In this document: positions 33,873 through 42,311 of the stretch, piece after piece
How the letters are laid out: the number at the start of each line of letters is the position of its first letter
Numbering within the stretch: position 1 is the stretch's first letter
DNA from: Pseudomonadota bacterium
Lineage (GTDB): Bacteria; Pseudomonadota; Gammaproteobacteria; Steroidobacterales; Steroidobacteraceae
Assembly: GCA_021785405.1 (NCBI GenBank)
Contig: JAJYFF010000015.1
Location: 1 to 49,544, forward strand
DNA: 49,544 nucleotides
Direction: 5' to 3'
Notes under the pieces: generated by a model
Database searches by the model: none
What the model saw: only the letters and a program-made list of their open reading frames with translations
What the model was told of the DNA's origin: nothing
Program-made: the position numbers and the translations under genes

Positions 33873-35510
33873 ATGCGCCTTGCGAACTCGACCGTGTTAC
33901 TCGGCGCCCTCGGCGCGATCGCGCTCTGTGCGCGGGCGTCCGCGGGACTCCCGGCGCCGCCCCACCGCGCCGCGGCGACCCTGCTGGCGGGTCCGCTCGG
34001 CGCGCCCGCGACGCTGTCGGTCCAGGCGCTCGACACGATGCTGCGGCGGGACTTCGCGACGCAACCGACCCTCGCAAGGCTGATCGGCAAGCCGGTTTGC
34101 GGCGTGCGGGTGTACAAGTTCTCCTACGCGACCGTCGGCGGCGAGGGCGAGGCCACGGACGCCTCGGGCGCGTTGATGGTGCCCTCGGGCAACGCCGCTC
34201 GGTGCCACGGCGCACGTCCGGTCGTGCTGTATACGCATGGCACGGCGATCAACCATGCCGAGGACATGGCGGCGGTCACCGATCCCGGGAATCCGGCGTA
34301 CGGCACCGCGACCCGCGTCGCGCTCGTGTTCGCCGCCCACGGCTACATCGCGGTGGCGCCGAACTACGCCGGCTATGACCTGTCGACGCTGCGCTACCAC
34401 CCGTACCTCAACCGGGCACAGCAGTCGCGCGACGCGATCGACAGTCTCACCGCCGGGCGACAACTGCTGCGGCGGCTCGGCGGATCGACGCGGGACGACG
34501 GTGAGTTGTTCGTGACTGGGTATTCGCAAGGCGGATTCGTGTCGATGGCGACGCTGCGCGCGCTCGACCGGCGCGGCACCCCCGCGACCGCCGGCGCGCC
34601 GATGTCCGGCCCTTACGCGCTGCTTGCGATGGCCGACGAGATCTTCCTCGGCCATCCGGACTTCGGCGGCACCGCGTATCTGCCGTTGGTCCTGAACTCC
34701 TACGCCCATCTCACGCACGGATCCATCGACCCGCGGCGGGTGTTCAGTCGCCGCTTCCGTGACGCGGCGAGCCTGTTTCCCGGGCCCCACGGCTTCCGTG
34801 ACCTCGCGAAACTCGTCGCTGCCGGTCAGCTCCCGGCGAACGCGTTGTTCCAGTCGACATCCGCCGCCCCGGGGGCGCCGGGCTTCTCCGCCAAACGATA
34901 CCCCGCGCTCGCCGCGCTCCCCGAGGGAGGGCCGCTCGCTCGCGCCGGGTTCGATCCATCGGTCTACCTGGTGAGCACGGCGTTCCGCGCCGCGTACGTC
35001 GCGGACGTCGAGGCGCATCCGGACGCGGCCGCGCCGCCTCCCGGGTCCGGACCGAGGCCGTCGACCACCGCGCCGACGCTGCCCGCCGATCCGCAATTAC
35101 CGATGCGGCGGGTCGCAAAGGCCAACGACCTGCGCAACTACACACCGAGCATGCCGCTGCTGATGTGCGGCGGTCATCGCGACCCCGAGGTGTTCTGGCA
35201 ACAGGGAGCGGGTGCGATGACCGCGGTGCTGCGATCCAAGATCCCCAGCGACCCGCGGCTGCGATTCGCGACCGTGGATCTCGATACGTCGGCGGGCGCC
35301 ACGCGGACGGTTGTCGAACACGGCATCGGCGCCGCGCGCGACGCGATCTTGCGCGGCGTGGCGACGCGGCTGCAGCACGCATTCACCGCCTATCAACAGG
35401 GCGTGGATGCCGCCCGCGGGCCCGTCGTCGGCATGGAGGCCTACCACACGGATGCGACCCCGTATTGCATGGTGCTGGCGCGATCGTTCTTCGATCGCTA
35501 CCAGCGCTGA
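33873..35510 (+). CDS. Secreted alpha/beta hydrolase
   Basis: 545 residues from ATG 33873 ([18 protein letters not shown]); signal peptide about 1-24. Alpha/beta hydrolase features: oxyanion-region [16 protein letters not shown] (about 117-132), nucleophile Ser218 in GYSQGGF, and [16 protein letters not shown], where the Asp is likely the catalytic acid. It belongs to the group of large secreted lipases/esterases and tannase- or depolymerase-like proteins; an insertion rich in Pro/Ala (about 375-410) separates core and C-terminus. Possible substrates include polyesters or plant esters, by analogy only. It follows the TonB receptor on the same strand with a 143-base gap. Confidence 0.85.
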   Translation: MRLANSTVLLGALGAIALCARASAGLPAPPHRAAATLLAGPLGAPATLSVQALDTMLRRDFATQPTLARLIGKPVCGVRVYKFSYATVGGEGEATDASGALMVPSGNAARCHGARPVVLYTHGTAINHAEDMAAVTDPGNPAYGTATRVALVFAAHGYIAVAPNYAGYDLSTLRYHPYLNRAQQSRDAIDSLTAGRQLLRRLGGSTRDDGELFVTGYSQGGFVSMATLRALDRRGTPATAGAPMSGPYALLAMADEIFLGHPDFGGTAYLPLVLNSYAHLTHGSIDPRRVFSRRFRDAASLFPGPHGFRDLAKLVAAGQLPANALFQSTSAAPGAPGFSAKRYPALAALPEGGPLARAGFDPSVYLVSTAFRAAYVADVEAHPDAAAPPPGSGPRPSTTAPTLPADPQLPMRRVAKANDLRNYTPSMPLLMCGGHRDPEVFWQQGAGAMTAVLRSKIPSDPRLRFATVDLDTSAGATRTVVEHGIGAARDAILRGVATRLQHAFTAYQQGVDAARGPVVGMEAYHTDATPYCMVLARSFFDRYQR

Positions 35511-35566
35511 ACGACGCAGGGAACCGACGCAGGATCGAGCGGTCGACTTCTGCAGGAGACGAACTG

Positions 35567-36307
35567 ATGAACGACGGTATCCAGGACAAGATCATCGTGA
35601 TCACCGGCGCGAGCAGCGGGCTCGGTGAGGCCGCCGCGCGGCACCTCGCACGCGCCGGTGCGAAGCTCGTGCTCGGTGCGCGGCGCCTCGACCGCCTGCA
35701 GGCGCTGGCCGGCGAGCTCGGGCTGCCGCGAGGCGCGGCGGTGCAGACCGACGTCACCCGTGCGGAGCAGGTCCGCCGACTCGTCGACGGCGCGGTGCAG
35801 CTGCATGGCCGGATCGACGTGCTGATCAACAACGCCGGGCTGATGCCGCACTCGCTGCTGGAGCAGGGCCGGATCGAGGACTGGGACCGCATGATCGACG
35901 TCAATCTCAAGGGCGTGCTGTACGGGATCGCCGCCGCGCTGCCCCACATGAAGGAGCGCCGCAGCGGACACATCATCAACGTCTCGTCGGTCGCAGGGCA
36001 CAAGGTGCGCCCCGGCAGCGCGGTCTACGCGGCGACGAAGACCGCGGTGCGGGTGATCTCCGAGGGTCTGCGACAAGAGGTCAAGCCGTACCACATCCGC
36101 ACGACGATCATCTCGCCCGGCGCGGTGCAGTCGGAGTTGCCGCTCAGCGTGACCGAGCCCGAGATGGCGAAGCGCATCGGCGCGTTCTACGAGACCCATG
36201 CGATACCGGCCGAGGCGTTCGCGCGGGTGGTCGCGTTCGCGATCCGCCAGCCGGACGACGTCGACGTCAACGAGATCCTGTTTCGACCGACCACGCAGGA
36301 ATTGTGA
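35567..36307 (+). CDS. Short-chain dehydrogenase/reductase
   Basis: 246 residues from ATG 35567, preceded by GCAGGAGAC. The Rossmann motif TGASSGLG (13-20), NNAG (88-91) and the catalytic Ser140/141, Tyr154 and Lys158 (YAATK) are all present. It belongs to the classical SDR family, close to serine/3-hydroxy acid dehydrogenase-type (YdfG-like) members by the [19 protein letters not shown] and [12 protein letters not shown] segments. It reduces or oxidises a carbonyl/alcohol with NAD(P); the substrate is not predictable. It sits 57 bases after the hydrolase on the same strand. Confidence 0.92.
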   Translation: MNDGIQDKIIVITGASSGLGEAAARHLARAGAKLVLGARRLDRLQALAGELGLPRGAAVQTDVTRAEQVRRLVDGAVQLHGRIDVLINNAGLMPHSLLEQGRIEDWDRMIDVNLKGVLYGIAAALPHMKERRSGHIINVSSVAGHKVRPGSAVYAATKTAVRVISEGLRQEVKPYHIRTTIISPGAVQSELPLSVTEPEMAKRIGAFYETHAIPAEAFARVVAFAIRQPDDVDVNEILFRPTTQEL

Positions 36308-36406
36308 GTCGCGGTCCCCGACGCTCAGGATCACGCGAGGCGCCGGGAGTATCATCGCAGCGGCGGCGCACGTCGCCGTGACCGGATCGTACCCACCGAT
36401 GGACGC

Positions 36407-36744
<338 letters not shown>

Positions 36745-36748
<4 letters not shown>

Positions 36749-37476
36749 AGACGGCGACCCTCCGCGCGCTCGCGAGCGCCCGCGCGGCACGGCAGCCGGT
36801 CGTCGTCGTGACGCGGCTTCGCGACGGCGCGCAGTCGCTGGTTCAGGCGGGCCATCCGCAGGGCGATCTCGAGCTCGTGGAGCCGGTGCTCGCGGAGGTT
36901 CGGGAACGTGGCTTGCACGATCGCAGCGGCCGGCTGCAGACCGATCCCGGACTCTTCATGCGCTGCTACACCCCGGCACGTCGACTGATCCTCGTCGGCG
37001 CGGTGCACATCGCGCAAGCGCTCGCGCCGGCGGCGGTCATGGCGGGGTTCGACGTCACGATCGTCGATCCGCGCACGGCCTTCGCCACCGTCGAGCGCTT
37101 CCCCGACACGCGGCTGGCGCACGACTGGCCGGACGTCGCGCTCGCGAAGCTCGCGCCGGACGCGCAGACGGCGGTGGTGGCGCTCTCGCACGACCCGAAG
37201 CTCGACGATCCCGCGCTCATCGCCGCACTGGCGAGCCCGGCGTTCTACGTCGGCGCTCTGGGCAGCCGGCGCACCCACGCGGCGCGGCTCGAGCGGTTCG
37301 CCGCTCGCGGAATCACCGGCACGGAGCGGTTGCGGGCGCCGGTGGGCCTCGATCTGGGCGGACGCTCCGCCGGCGAGATCGCGATCGCGATCATCGCCGA
37401 GATCATCCAGACGCGCTATCGGCCGATCGAGCGGATCCCGCATCCGCATCACCCAACGCCTGGAGCATCAGCATGA
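36745..37476 (+). CDS. XdhC C-terminal (Rossmann) domain protein
   Basis: 243 residues from ATG 36745, overlapping the previous gene (ATGA). The N-terminal part includes RQPVVVVTRLRDGAQSLVQ. The C-terminal Rossmann-like XdhC domain runs from about residue 84: RRLILVGAVHIAQALAPAAVMAGFDVTIVDPRTAFAT, TAVVALSHDPKLDDPAL and FYVGALGSRRTHAARLERF. Together the two genes make a complete XdhC-like Moco maturation factor. No molybdenum hydroxylase gene is in the window, so the client enzyme must be elsewhere. The stop overlaps the next gene. Confidence 0.88.
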
Positions 37477-38408
37477 CGGCAGCGACCCCCATCGACAGCG
37501 CTTACGATCGCCGGCTGCGGGCGGTGGTGCGAACATTCGGCGCGATCTGGCTGGCGAACGCGGCGTTCCAGGCCATGGCCTGGCTGGCGGTTCCGGCGGC
37601 CGAGGCGAACTTCCTCCACGCGCTCGCGAAACCCGCCTCGAAGGTGCCGGCAGGGATCCGGCCCCTGCTGCTCGCGGCCCTGCACGGCACGCAATGGCTG
37701 GGCCCGCAGATCGTCGCCGCCTCCCTGGTGGTGATCGCCGTGCTGCTGGGCGTTGCATTGCTGAGTGGCACGAAGGTCGCGCTCGCGGCCCGTGTCGGCA
37801 TCGTATTCAGCGCCGTCTGCTGGGTGTTCCTCGACGGCTTCGGATTCCCGTACAGCGGCGGACAGACCGACCCGGGCGTGTTCGTCGCCTATGCGAGCGC
37901 CTTCCTGTTCGTGCTGGCCGCCGCGCCGGTCCCGCCGGGTCGCCGCACGGAGGGGCCCGCGGCCGACCGACTCTGGCGCGCCGCGCGGATCAGCTTCGGC
38001 GTGCTGTGGCTGTTCGATGCCGCGCTGAAATGGCTGCCGGCATTTCTGTTCCATTTCAGCAGCCAGATCACGTCGGTCATCCCCGGTCAGCCGCACTGGA
38101 TCGCCGCGTGGCTTGGATTCGTCGTCGACATCGTCCACGCGGTCGGGCCGGTTCCGGTCGCCGTTCTCGTCGGTCTGTCCGAGCTCGCGATCGCGATCTC
38201 ACTGCTCAGCGGCAAAGGGCTGCGCGTCTTCATTCCGTTCGGCCTGGCGTATTCCCTGGCGGTCTGGGCGACCGCGGAGGCCTTCGGGGGACCTTACTCG
38301 ACCGCCGGAACGGGAGTCCGCGGCAACGTGCTCGGCAATGTCCTGATCTATCTGATCCCGTTCCTGTTCCTCTGGGTGGCGGGCGATCGGCACTCGCGAC
38401 CGGCCTGA
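37473..38408 (+). CDS. DoxX-like integral membrane protein
   Basis: 311 residues, overlapping the XdhC stop (ATGA). About eight membrane helices. It looks like two homologous halves: the second (FGVLWLFDAALKWLPAFLFHF ... PHWIAAWLGFVVDIVH ... VLVGLSELAIAISLLSGKGLRV) has the pattern of DoxX-like quinone-linked membrane proteins. The co-translation with the XdhC pair suggests a shared process, perhaps electron transfer from a molybdoenzyme, but this is only inferred from position. No catalytic motif is seen. Confidence 0.7.
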   Translation: MTAATPIDSAYDRRLRAVVRTFGAIWLANAAFQAMAWLAVPAAEANFLHALAKPASKVPAGIRPLLLAALHGTQWLGPQIVAASLVVIAVLLGVALLSGTKVALAARVGIVFSAVCWVFLDGFGFPYSGGQTDPGVFVAYASAFLFVLAAAPVPPGRRTEGPAADRLWRAARISFGVLWLFDAALKWLPAFLFHFSSQITSVIPGQPHWIAAWLGFVVDIVHAVGPVPVAVLVGLSELAIAISLLSGKGLRVFIPFGLAYSLAVWATAEAFGGPYSTAGTGVRGNVLGNVLIYLIPFLFLWVAGDRHSRPA

Positions 38409-38469
38409 GCGCCGCGGCAGACTCGCCGCCGCAACCGGACCGCGCCGATCGGCGAGCGCCGCGCCGCTC

Positions 38470-38661
38470 TCAGCGGCCGCCCAAGACCCGCGCTGGCAGC
38501 ATGACCACCGCCCGCAGCAGCGCGAACGCCCCATCGAGGGCGATCCCCACGGCGCGCAACGGCAATGACAGCAACCAGAGCAATGGCCATGCCAGCAGCG
38601 CCAGAATGGCCAATGGCCAGCAGATCACGAACAGCAGCAACCACAGCAGGAGCTTCAGCAT
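38470..38661 (-). CDS. Small conserved membrane protein
   Basis: 63 residues, almost entirely hydrophobic (MLKLLLWLLLFVICWPLA then a second helix ending GIALDGAFALLRAVVMLPARVLG). Two membrane helices. Proteins of this length and pattern recur in proteobacteria without a known function. It lies between the DoxX-like gene (convergent) and the VOC gene, with no operon partner within 100 bases. Confidence 0.7.
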   Translation of the reverse strand: MLKLLLWLLLFVICWPLAILALLAWPLLWLLSLPLRAVGIALDGAFALLRAVVMLPARVLGGR

Positions 38662-38764
38662 CGATCATTCCTGTGTCGGTCGACCCGCCGGTCCTCGGTC
38701 GTGAGCCGTTGCAATCGCAGGACGCGCGGGCGTGCACCGCACACGAGGTCCTGCCGCGCGACGC

Positions 38765-39139
38765 TCACAGCCGGTGCAATGCACAGAGCTTGTGCCCGTC
38801 CGGATCCCGAAGATAGGCCAGATAGAGTTTGCCCACGCTGCCCTCGCGCACGCCCGGGGGGTCTTCGCAGGAGATCCCGCCGGCGGCGAGTCCGGCCGCG
38901 TGCCAGGCATCCGCCTGCGCGGGCGATGCGGCCGCGAAACCGATCGTCATCCCATTCGCGCAGGTCGCAGGCTCGCCGTTGATGGGCGTCGTCACGGAGA
39001 AGATACCGGTCGGCGTCCGATAGAAGATCCGGTGTCCATCGACTTTCGCCGGCGGTACACCGAGCGTGCCGAGCAACGAATCATAGAAGGCTTTCGCGCG
39101 CGCGAGATCATTGGTACCGATCATGATGTGGGAGAACAT
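38765..39139 (-). CDS. VOC-family (glyoxalase-like) protein
   Basis: 124 residues. Two beta-alpha-beta-beta-beta modules: MFSHIMIGTNDLARAKAFYDSLLGTLG starts module 1, and the C-terminal LYLAYLRDPDGHKLCALHRL ends module 2. His4 and the His in DGHK are likely metal ligands. Members include glyoxalases, dioxygenases and antibiotic-binding proteins; the small single-domain form and the neighbours do not fix a substrate. ATG 39139. Confidence 0.88.
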   Translation of the reverse strand: MFSHIMIGTNDLARAKAFYDSLLGTLGVPPAKVDGHRIFYRTPTGIFSVTTPINGEPATCANGMTIGFAAASPAQADAWHAAGLAAGGISCEDPPGVREGSVGKLYLAYLRDPDGHKLCALHRL

Positions 39140-39224
39140 CGATGTTCCTTTGGGTTGGCGATCCGGGCCGTCAGTATACGGATCCGGGGCGCCGCCGCAT
39201 CCTCGGGTGGCGCACGTCGCCTCC

Positions 39225-39683
39225 CTAGAGCGTCAAGCGGAGGAACTGACTGAACTCGTCCGCGCGGTACGCGGCGAACGCCTCGCAGTCGACGAATCCG
39301 CGTTGGCGGTAAAGGCCAAGCGCCGGTTCGAACGCCGCACCCCGTCCGGTCTCGAGATAGAGATGCCGCAGCCCGCGGCGACGCGCTTCACCGATGATGT
39401 GCTCGAGCAGCGCACGGGCAACGCCCTTGCGCAGGTGTTCAGGATGCGTGCGCATCGACTTCAACTCACCGGTTCCACCCCCGAGCTCCTTCAGCGCGGC
39501 GATGCCCACCACCGCGGGCCCCTCCCACGCCGACCAGACGGTGACGTTGGACGCGGTCAGCCCCGCCAGGTCGAGCGCGAACACGTGCCCGGGCGGCGTG
39601 TGCCGATGCATTCCCGCGAGGTGCAGCGCCACGAGCTCGCGAGTTGGCGCACCGGAGAGATCGTCCCGACGAATATCGATCAT
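39225..39683 (-). CDS. GNAT-family N-acetyltransferase
   Basis: 152 residues. GNAT core: AVVGIAALKELGGGTGELKSMRTHPEHLRKGVARALLEHIIGEARRRG, where the RKGVAR segment is the acetyl-CoA pyrophosphate loop, then LYLETGRGAAFEPALGLYRQRGFVDC. This resembles PhnO/YsnE-like small-molecule acetyltransferases. The substrate is unknown. ATG 39683; single gene on the minus strand next to the RIO kinase. Confidence 0.88.
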   Translation of the reverse strand: MIDIRRDDLSGAPTRELVALHLAGMHRHTPPGHVFALDLAGLTASNVTVWSAWEGPAVVGIAALKELGGGTGELKSMRTHPEHLRKGVARALLEHIIGEARRRGLRHLYLETGRGAAFEPALGLYRQRGFVDCEAFAAYRADEFSQFLRLTL

Positions 39684-39791
39684 TCGCGCTCCCCCTCCTC
39701 GACACGCGGATGCTGAAGCAGCCGGCGGTCGCGGCCTCCAGGTCCCGTGCCCGCGCGTGCGATCGACCCCCGGGCCGGCGCCGACGATGGC

Positions 39792-40646
39792 CTAGGCAGC
39801 GTCGGCCTCCTGCCGCCGTTGCTGGCGAAACTCGGCTTCCCGGCGCTCCTCTTCGATGTGATCGAGCACCGCATCGACGTCGGCTGCGGTCGTGTCGGCG
39901 GCATAGCGCCCGGTGAGCGGCGTATCCGTCGTCAATTCGCCCGCTTCATACAAAGCCCAGATCTCGCGCGCGTACTCGGTATCGAGCAGCGCCGGCGCGC
40001 TGCGGCCGAACGCCGCGCGCATGTTGTTCACGTCGCGCTCGAGCATCGCGAACGCGTTGTTGTTGCTCGCGGCGTGCACCGCCTGCGGTAGATCGATGAT
40101 GACCGGCCCGCCCGCGCCCACCAGCACGTTGAAGTCCGAAAGATCGCCGTGAATCAGGCCGGCGCACAGCATGCGCACGATCTGCGAGATCATGAACGCG
40201 TGCCACTCGCCGGCTTGTTCGGCCGAGAGCTCGACGTCATTGAGTCGCGGCGCGGGGTGGCCCTCGGCGTCGCACACCAGTTCCATGAGCAGCACGCCTT
40301 CGTGGACCAGGTACGGCGTCGGGACCCGCACACCCGCGGCGGCGAGCAGGTACAACGCGTCCACTTCGGCATTCTTCCACTCGACGTCCTGCACCCGTCG
40401 CCCGTGACGCCCGCGCTTGCTCATCGCGCGCTGATCGCGGCTGTTGCGCATCTTGCGGCCCTCGGTGTACTGCGCGAGCCGGTGGAAGCCGCGGTGCTGC
40501 GCTTCCTTGTAGACCTTGGCGCAGCGGACCTGATCGCCGCAGGCGACGATGAACACGGAGGCTTCCTTGCCGCTCTTCAGGCGGCGCACGACGGCATCGA
40601 CCATTCCGTCCTCGATCAGCGGCTGCAGCCCCGTGGGCGTCTTCAT
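39792..40646 (-). CDS. RIO-family serine protein kinase/ATPase
   Basis: 284 residues from ATG 40646 (MKTPTGLQPLIEDGMVD), which matches the usual beginning of bacterial RIO proteins; the in-frame extension upstream is not conserved-looking. Kinase motifs: SGKEASVFIV (25-34) with Lys44 in CAKVYK, catalytic loop IHGDLSDFNVL with Asp168 and Asn173, and the metal-binding IIDLPQAV with Asp185 in place of DFG. RIO1/RIO2 act in ribosome maturation in eukaryotes and archaea; the role of bacterial members is not established. Confidence 0.92.
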   Translation of the reverse strand: MKTPTGLQPLIEDGMVDAVVRRLKSGKEASVFIVACGDQVRCAKVYKEAQHRGFHRLAQYTEGRKMRNSRDQRAMSKRGRHGRRVQDVEWKNAEVDALYLLAAAGVRVPTPYLVHEGVLLMELVCDAEGHPAPRLNDVELSAEQAGEWHAFMISQIVRMLCAGLIHGDLSDFNVLVGAGGPVIIDLPQAVHAASNNNAFAMLERDVNNMRAAFGRSAPALLDTEYAREIWALYEAGELTTDTPLTGRYAADTTAADVDAVLDHIEEERREAEFRQQRRQEADAA

Positions 40647-40922
40647 ATGGCGTTGAAACTCATTGAGTGTTGCGGGCCCCAGCGGAGCCCGACAGTGCAA
40701 CCAGCGCGTGCAGTCCATTGGCTTGCGACGGCGACCGTCGCGGCAAGTGCCGGCGCATGGCGGCTCGGTTCTTGACGATGGCGGGCATTGTAGGGGCAAA
40801 CCCGCTCCGGGATCGGGGAATTCGCGGCGCCGGCGTGCGAGCAGGTAGAATCCTGGCGGTTAGGCCGGCGAAGACGCCGAGCGCCAGCGACCGATCGTGC
40901 TCTCCAATCCGAGGACTCCCCC

Positions 40923-41030
40923 ATGAGCAAGGCAATGGACACCAAGAAGGACACGAAGAAGAAGCCCGCCAAGAACCTGATGGAAAAGCGCGCGGCGAAG
41001 AAGGAGAAGAAGGCGAATCGAGGGCGTTGA
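40923..41030 (+). CDS. Small lysine-rich basic protein (35 aa)
   Basis: 36 codons from ATG 40923 (MSKAMDTKKDTKKKP) to TGA 41030, with GAGGA about 10 bases upstream. Fourteen of 35 residues are Lys, with few hydrophobic residues, so it is likely disordered and may bind nucleic acid or the ribosome. The second half is KNLMEKRAAKKEKKANRGR. Lys codons AAG are used almost exclusively. It is divergent from the RIO kinase gene, with a 276-base gap that holds no other clear feature. Small Lys-rich proteins like this occur widely in proteobacteria with no known role. Confidence 0.6.
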   Translation: MSKAMDTKKDTKKKPAKNLMEKRAAKKEKKANRGR

Positions 41031-41125
41031 GCCCGGCTCCCGGCCCGACCCGCCCGGCATCGTGAGCTCGGTCCCGGGCCTCGGTCCCAGCGTCGGGTCG
41101 GCCCGTCACCCGACCGAATGACCGG

Positions 41126-42046
41126 TCACGGCTCCTGGCGCGTCGATGGCCCGAGTCGAACGCCGGGGGAGCGGTCCGCCGCGCCGGCGCGCTCGCGCGC
41201 CAGAAACCGGCGTTTGCGCTCGATGCCCCAGCGATAGCCGGCCAGCGCGCCGTCGGCGCCGATGACCCGGTGACAGGGTATGAGTATGGCGACCGGATTC
41301 CTCGCGCACGCCGCCGCGACGGCTCTCGCGGCGGTTGCCTCGCCGATCGCCGCGGCGATGTCGCCATAGCGACGCGTCTCGCCCAGGGGAATTTCCCGCA
41401 AGGCCCGCCAGACGCGCGACTGGAAGGCCGTGCCCTGGACGTCCACCGGCAGGTCGAGCGCCTCTCGAGGTAACAGGATGAAGTCCCTGACCTGCTCGAA
41501 CCACCCGTAAAGACGATCTTCCTCGTTGTGCAGGATCGCCCTGGGGAAGGCGCTGCGCAGCTCCTCGAGCATCGCGCCCGGCTCCTCCCCGAATGCCAGC
41601 CAACACACGCCGCGATCCGACGCACCCAACAGCATCCAGCCCAGATCCGAAAGGCCCATCCACCAGCCGATGCGTAGGTCGCGTCGGAGCTGTCCGGGGG
41701 ACGCGCCGAAAGCGCGCTTGGCGGCGTCATACGCCGTGGAGTTCGAGGTGAATCCGGCCTCGAGGAGCGCGTCGAGCGCGTGACGGCCCGCGTTCGATGC
41801 TCGCGCGAGGCGGTGCAAGGCCAGTGCCTGGGCGTAGGCTTTCGGACTCACCCCAAGCCGGCGCACGAATTGACGCTGCAATTCCGCGCGACCGACGCCG
41901 AGTCCGGCCGCCAAGGCCTCGAGGTTGGTGGTCCCTCGTTCGATCCGCTGACAAGCGTCCTTCAGGACGCCCGGCCAATCGACGCGACGTGGACGTCGAC
42001 CGAGTGTCGGCTTCGCTCCATGACGCGTGGTCACATCGGCTGACAT
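41126..42046 (-). CDS. ada: Ada-like bifunctional regulator / O6-alkylguanine-DNA alkyltransferase
   Basis: 306 residues, ATG 42046. An AraC-type helix-turn-helix (about 28-125: NLEALAAGLGVGRAELQRQFVRRLGVSPKAYAQALALHRLA) is joined to an alkyltransferase domain (about 130-300) with the acceptor Cys258 in ILIPCHRVIGADG and the FQSRVWRALREIPLGETRRYGDIA helix. It removes methyl groups from O6-methylguanine in a suicidal reaction. The N-terminal Cys4 zinc domain that repairs phosphotriesters and switches E. coli Ada into an activator is missing, so methylation-dependent activation through it is not possible here. Confidence 0.93.
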   Translation of the reverse strand: MSADVTTRHGAKPTLGRRPRRVDWPGVLKDACQRIERGTTNLEALAAGLGVGRAELQRQFVRRLGVSPKAYAQALALHRLARASNAGRHALDALLEAGFTSNSTAYDAAKRAFGASPGQLRRDLRIGWWMGLSDLGWMLLGASDRGVCWLAFGEEPGAMLEELRSAFPRAILHNEEDRLYGWFEQVRDFILLPREALDLPVDVQGTAFQSRVWRALREIPLGETRRYGDIAAAIGEATAARAVAAACARNPVAILIPCHRVIGADGALAGYRWGIERKRRFLARERAGAADRSPGVRLGPSTRQEP

Positions 42047-42311
42047 CGAGAACCCCCTGCGCGACGACGGAAAGTCTGCACTACGGAGCGCGACCGCGGC
42101 AGGTCGGGGACCGAGGCGGGTCGCGCTGCGAGGTAACGCATGGGCAGATGATCCACCGCAAGCCGTCGCCGCGCTTCCGAAAACGTGCGCGAGGGTCAGC
42201 GGCTCGCAAAGGGTCTCAGGAGTTCATCGATCCACCGCTTGCCGCGGCGCGGGTCGCCGGCGGACTGCTTCATGTCCTCGCGCCGCCCACGAACGAGCGC
42301 CCGTTCCGCCG
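42047..42311. other. Short gap with a possible 25-aa ORF
   Basis: 265 bases between ada and the rhomboid gene, both on the minus strand. A 25-codon frame on the minus strand (start ATG 42273, stop at 42196) reads MKQSAGDPRRGKRWIDELL then RPFASR, with GAGG 5 bases upstream. Its composition is plausible for a tiny gene or for the remnant of a larger one, but nothing more supports it. This gap is also where base composition shifts from the GC-rich left to the more mixed right side. Confidence 0.3.
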
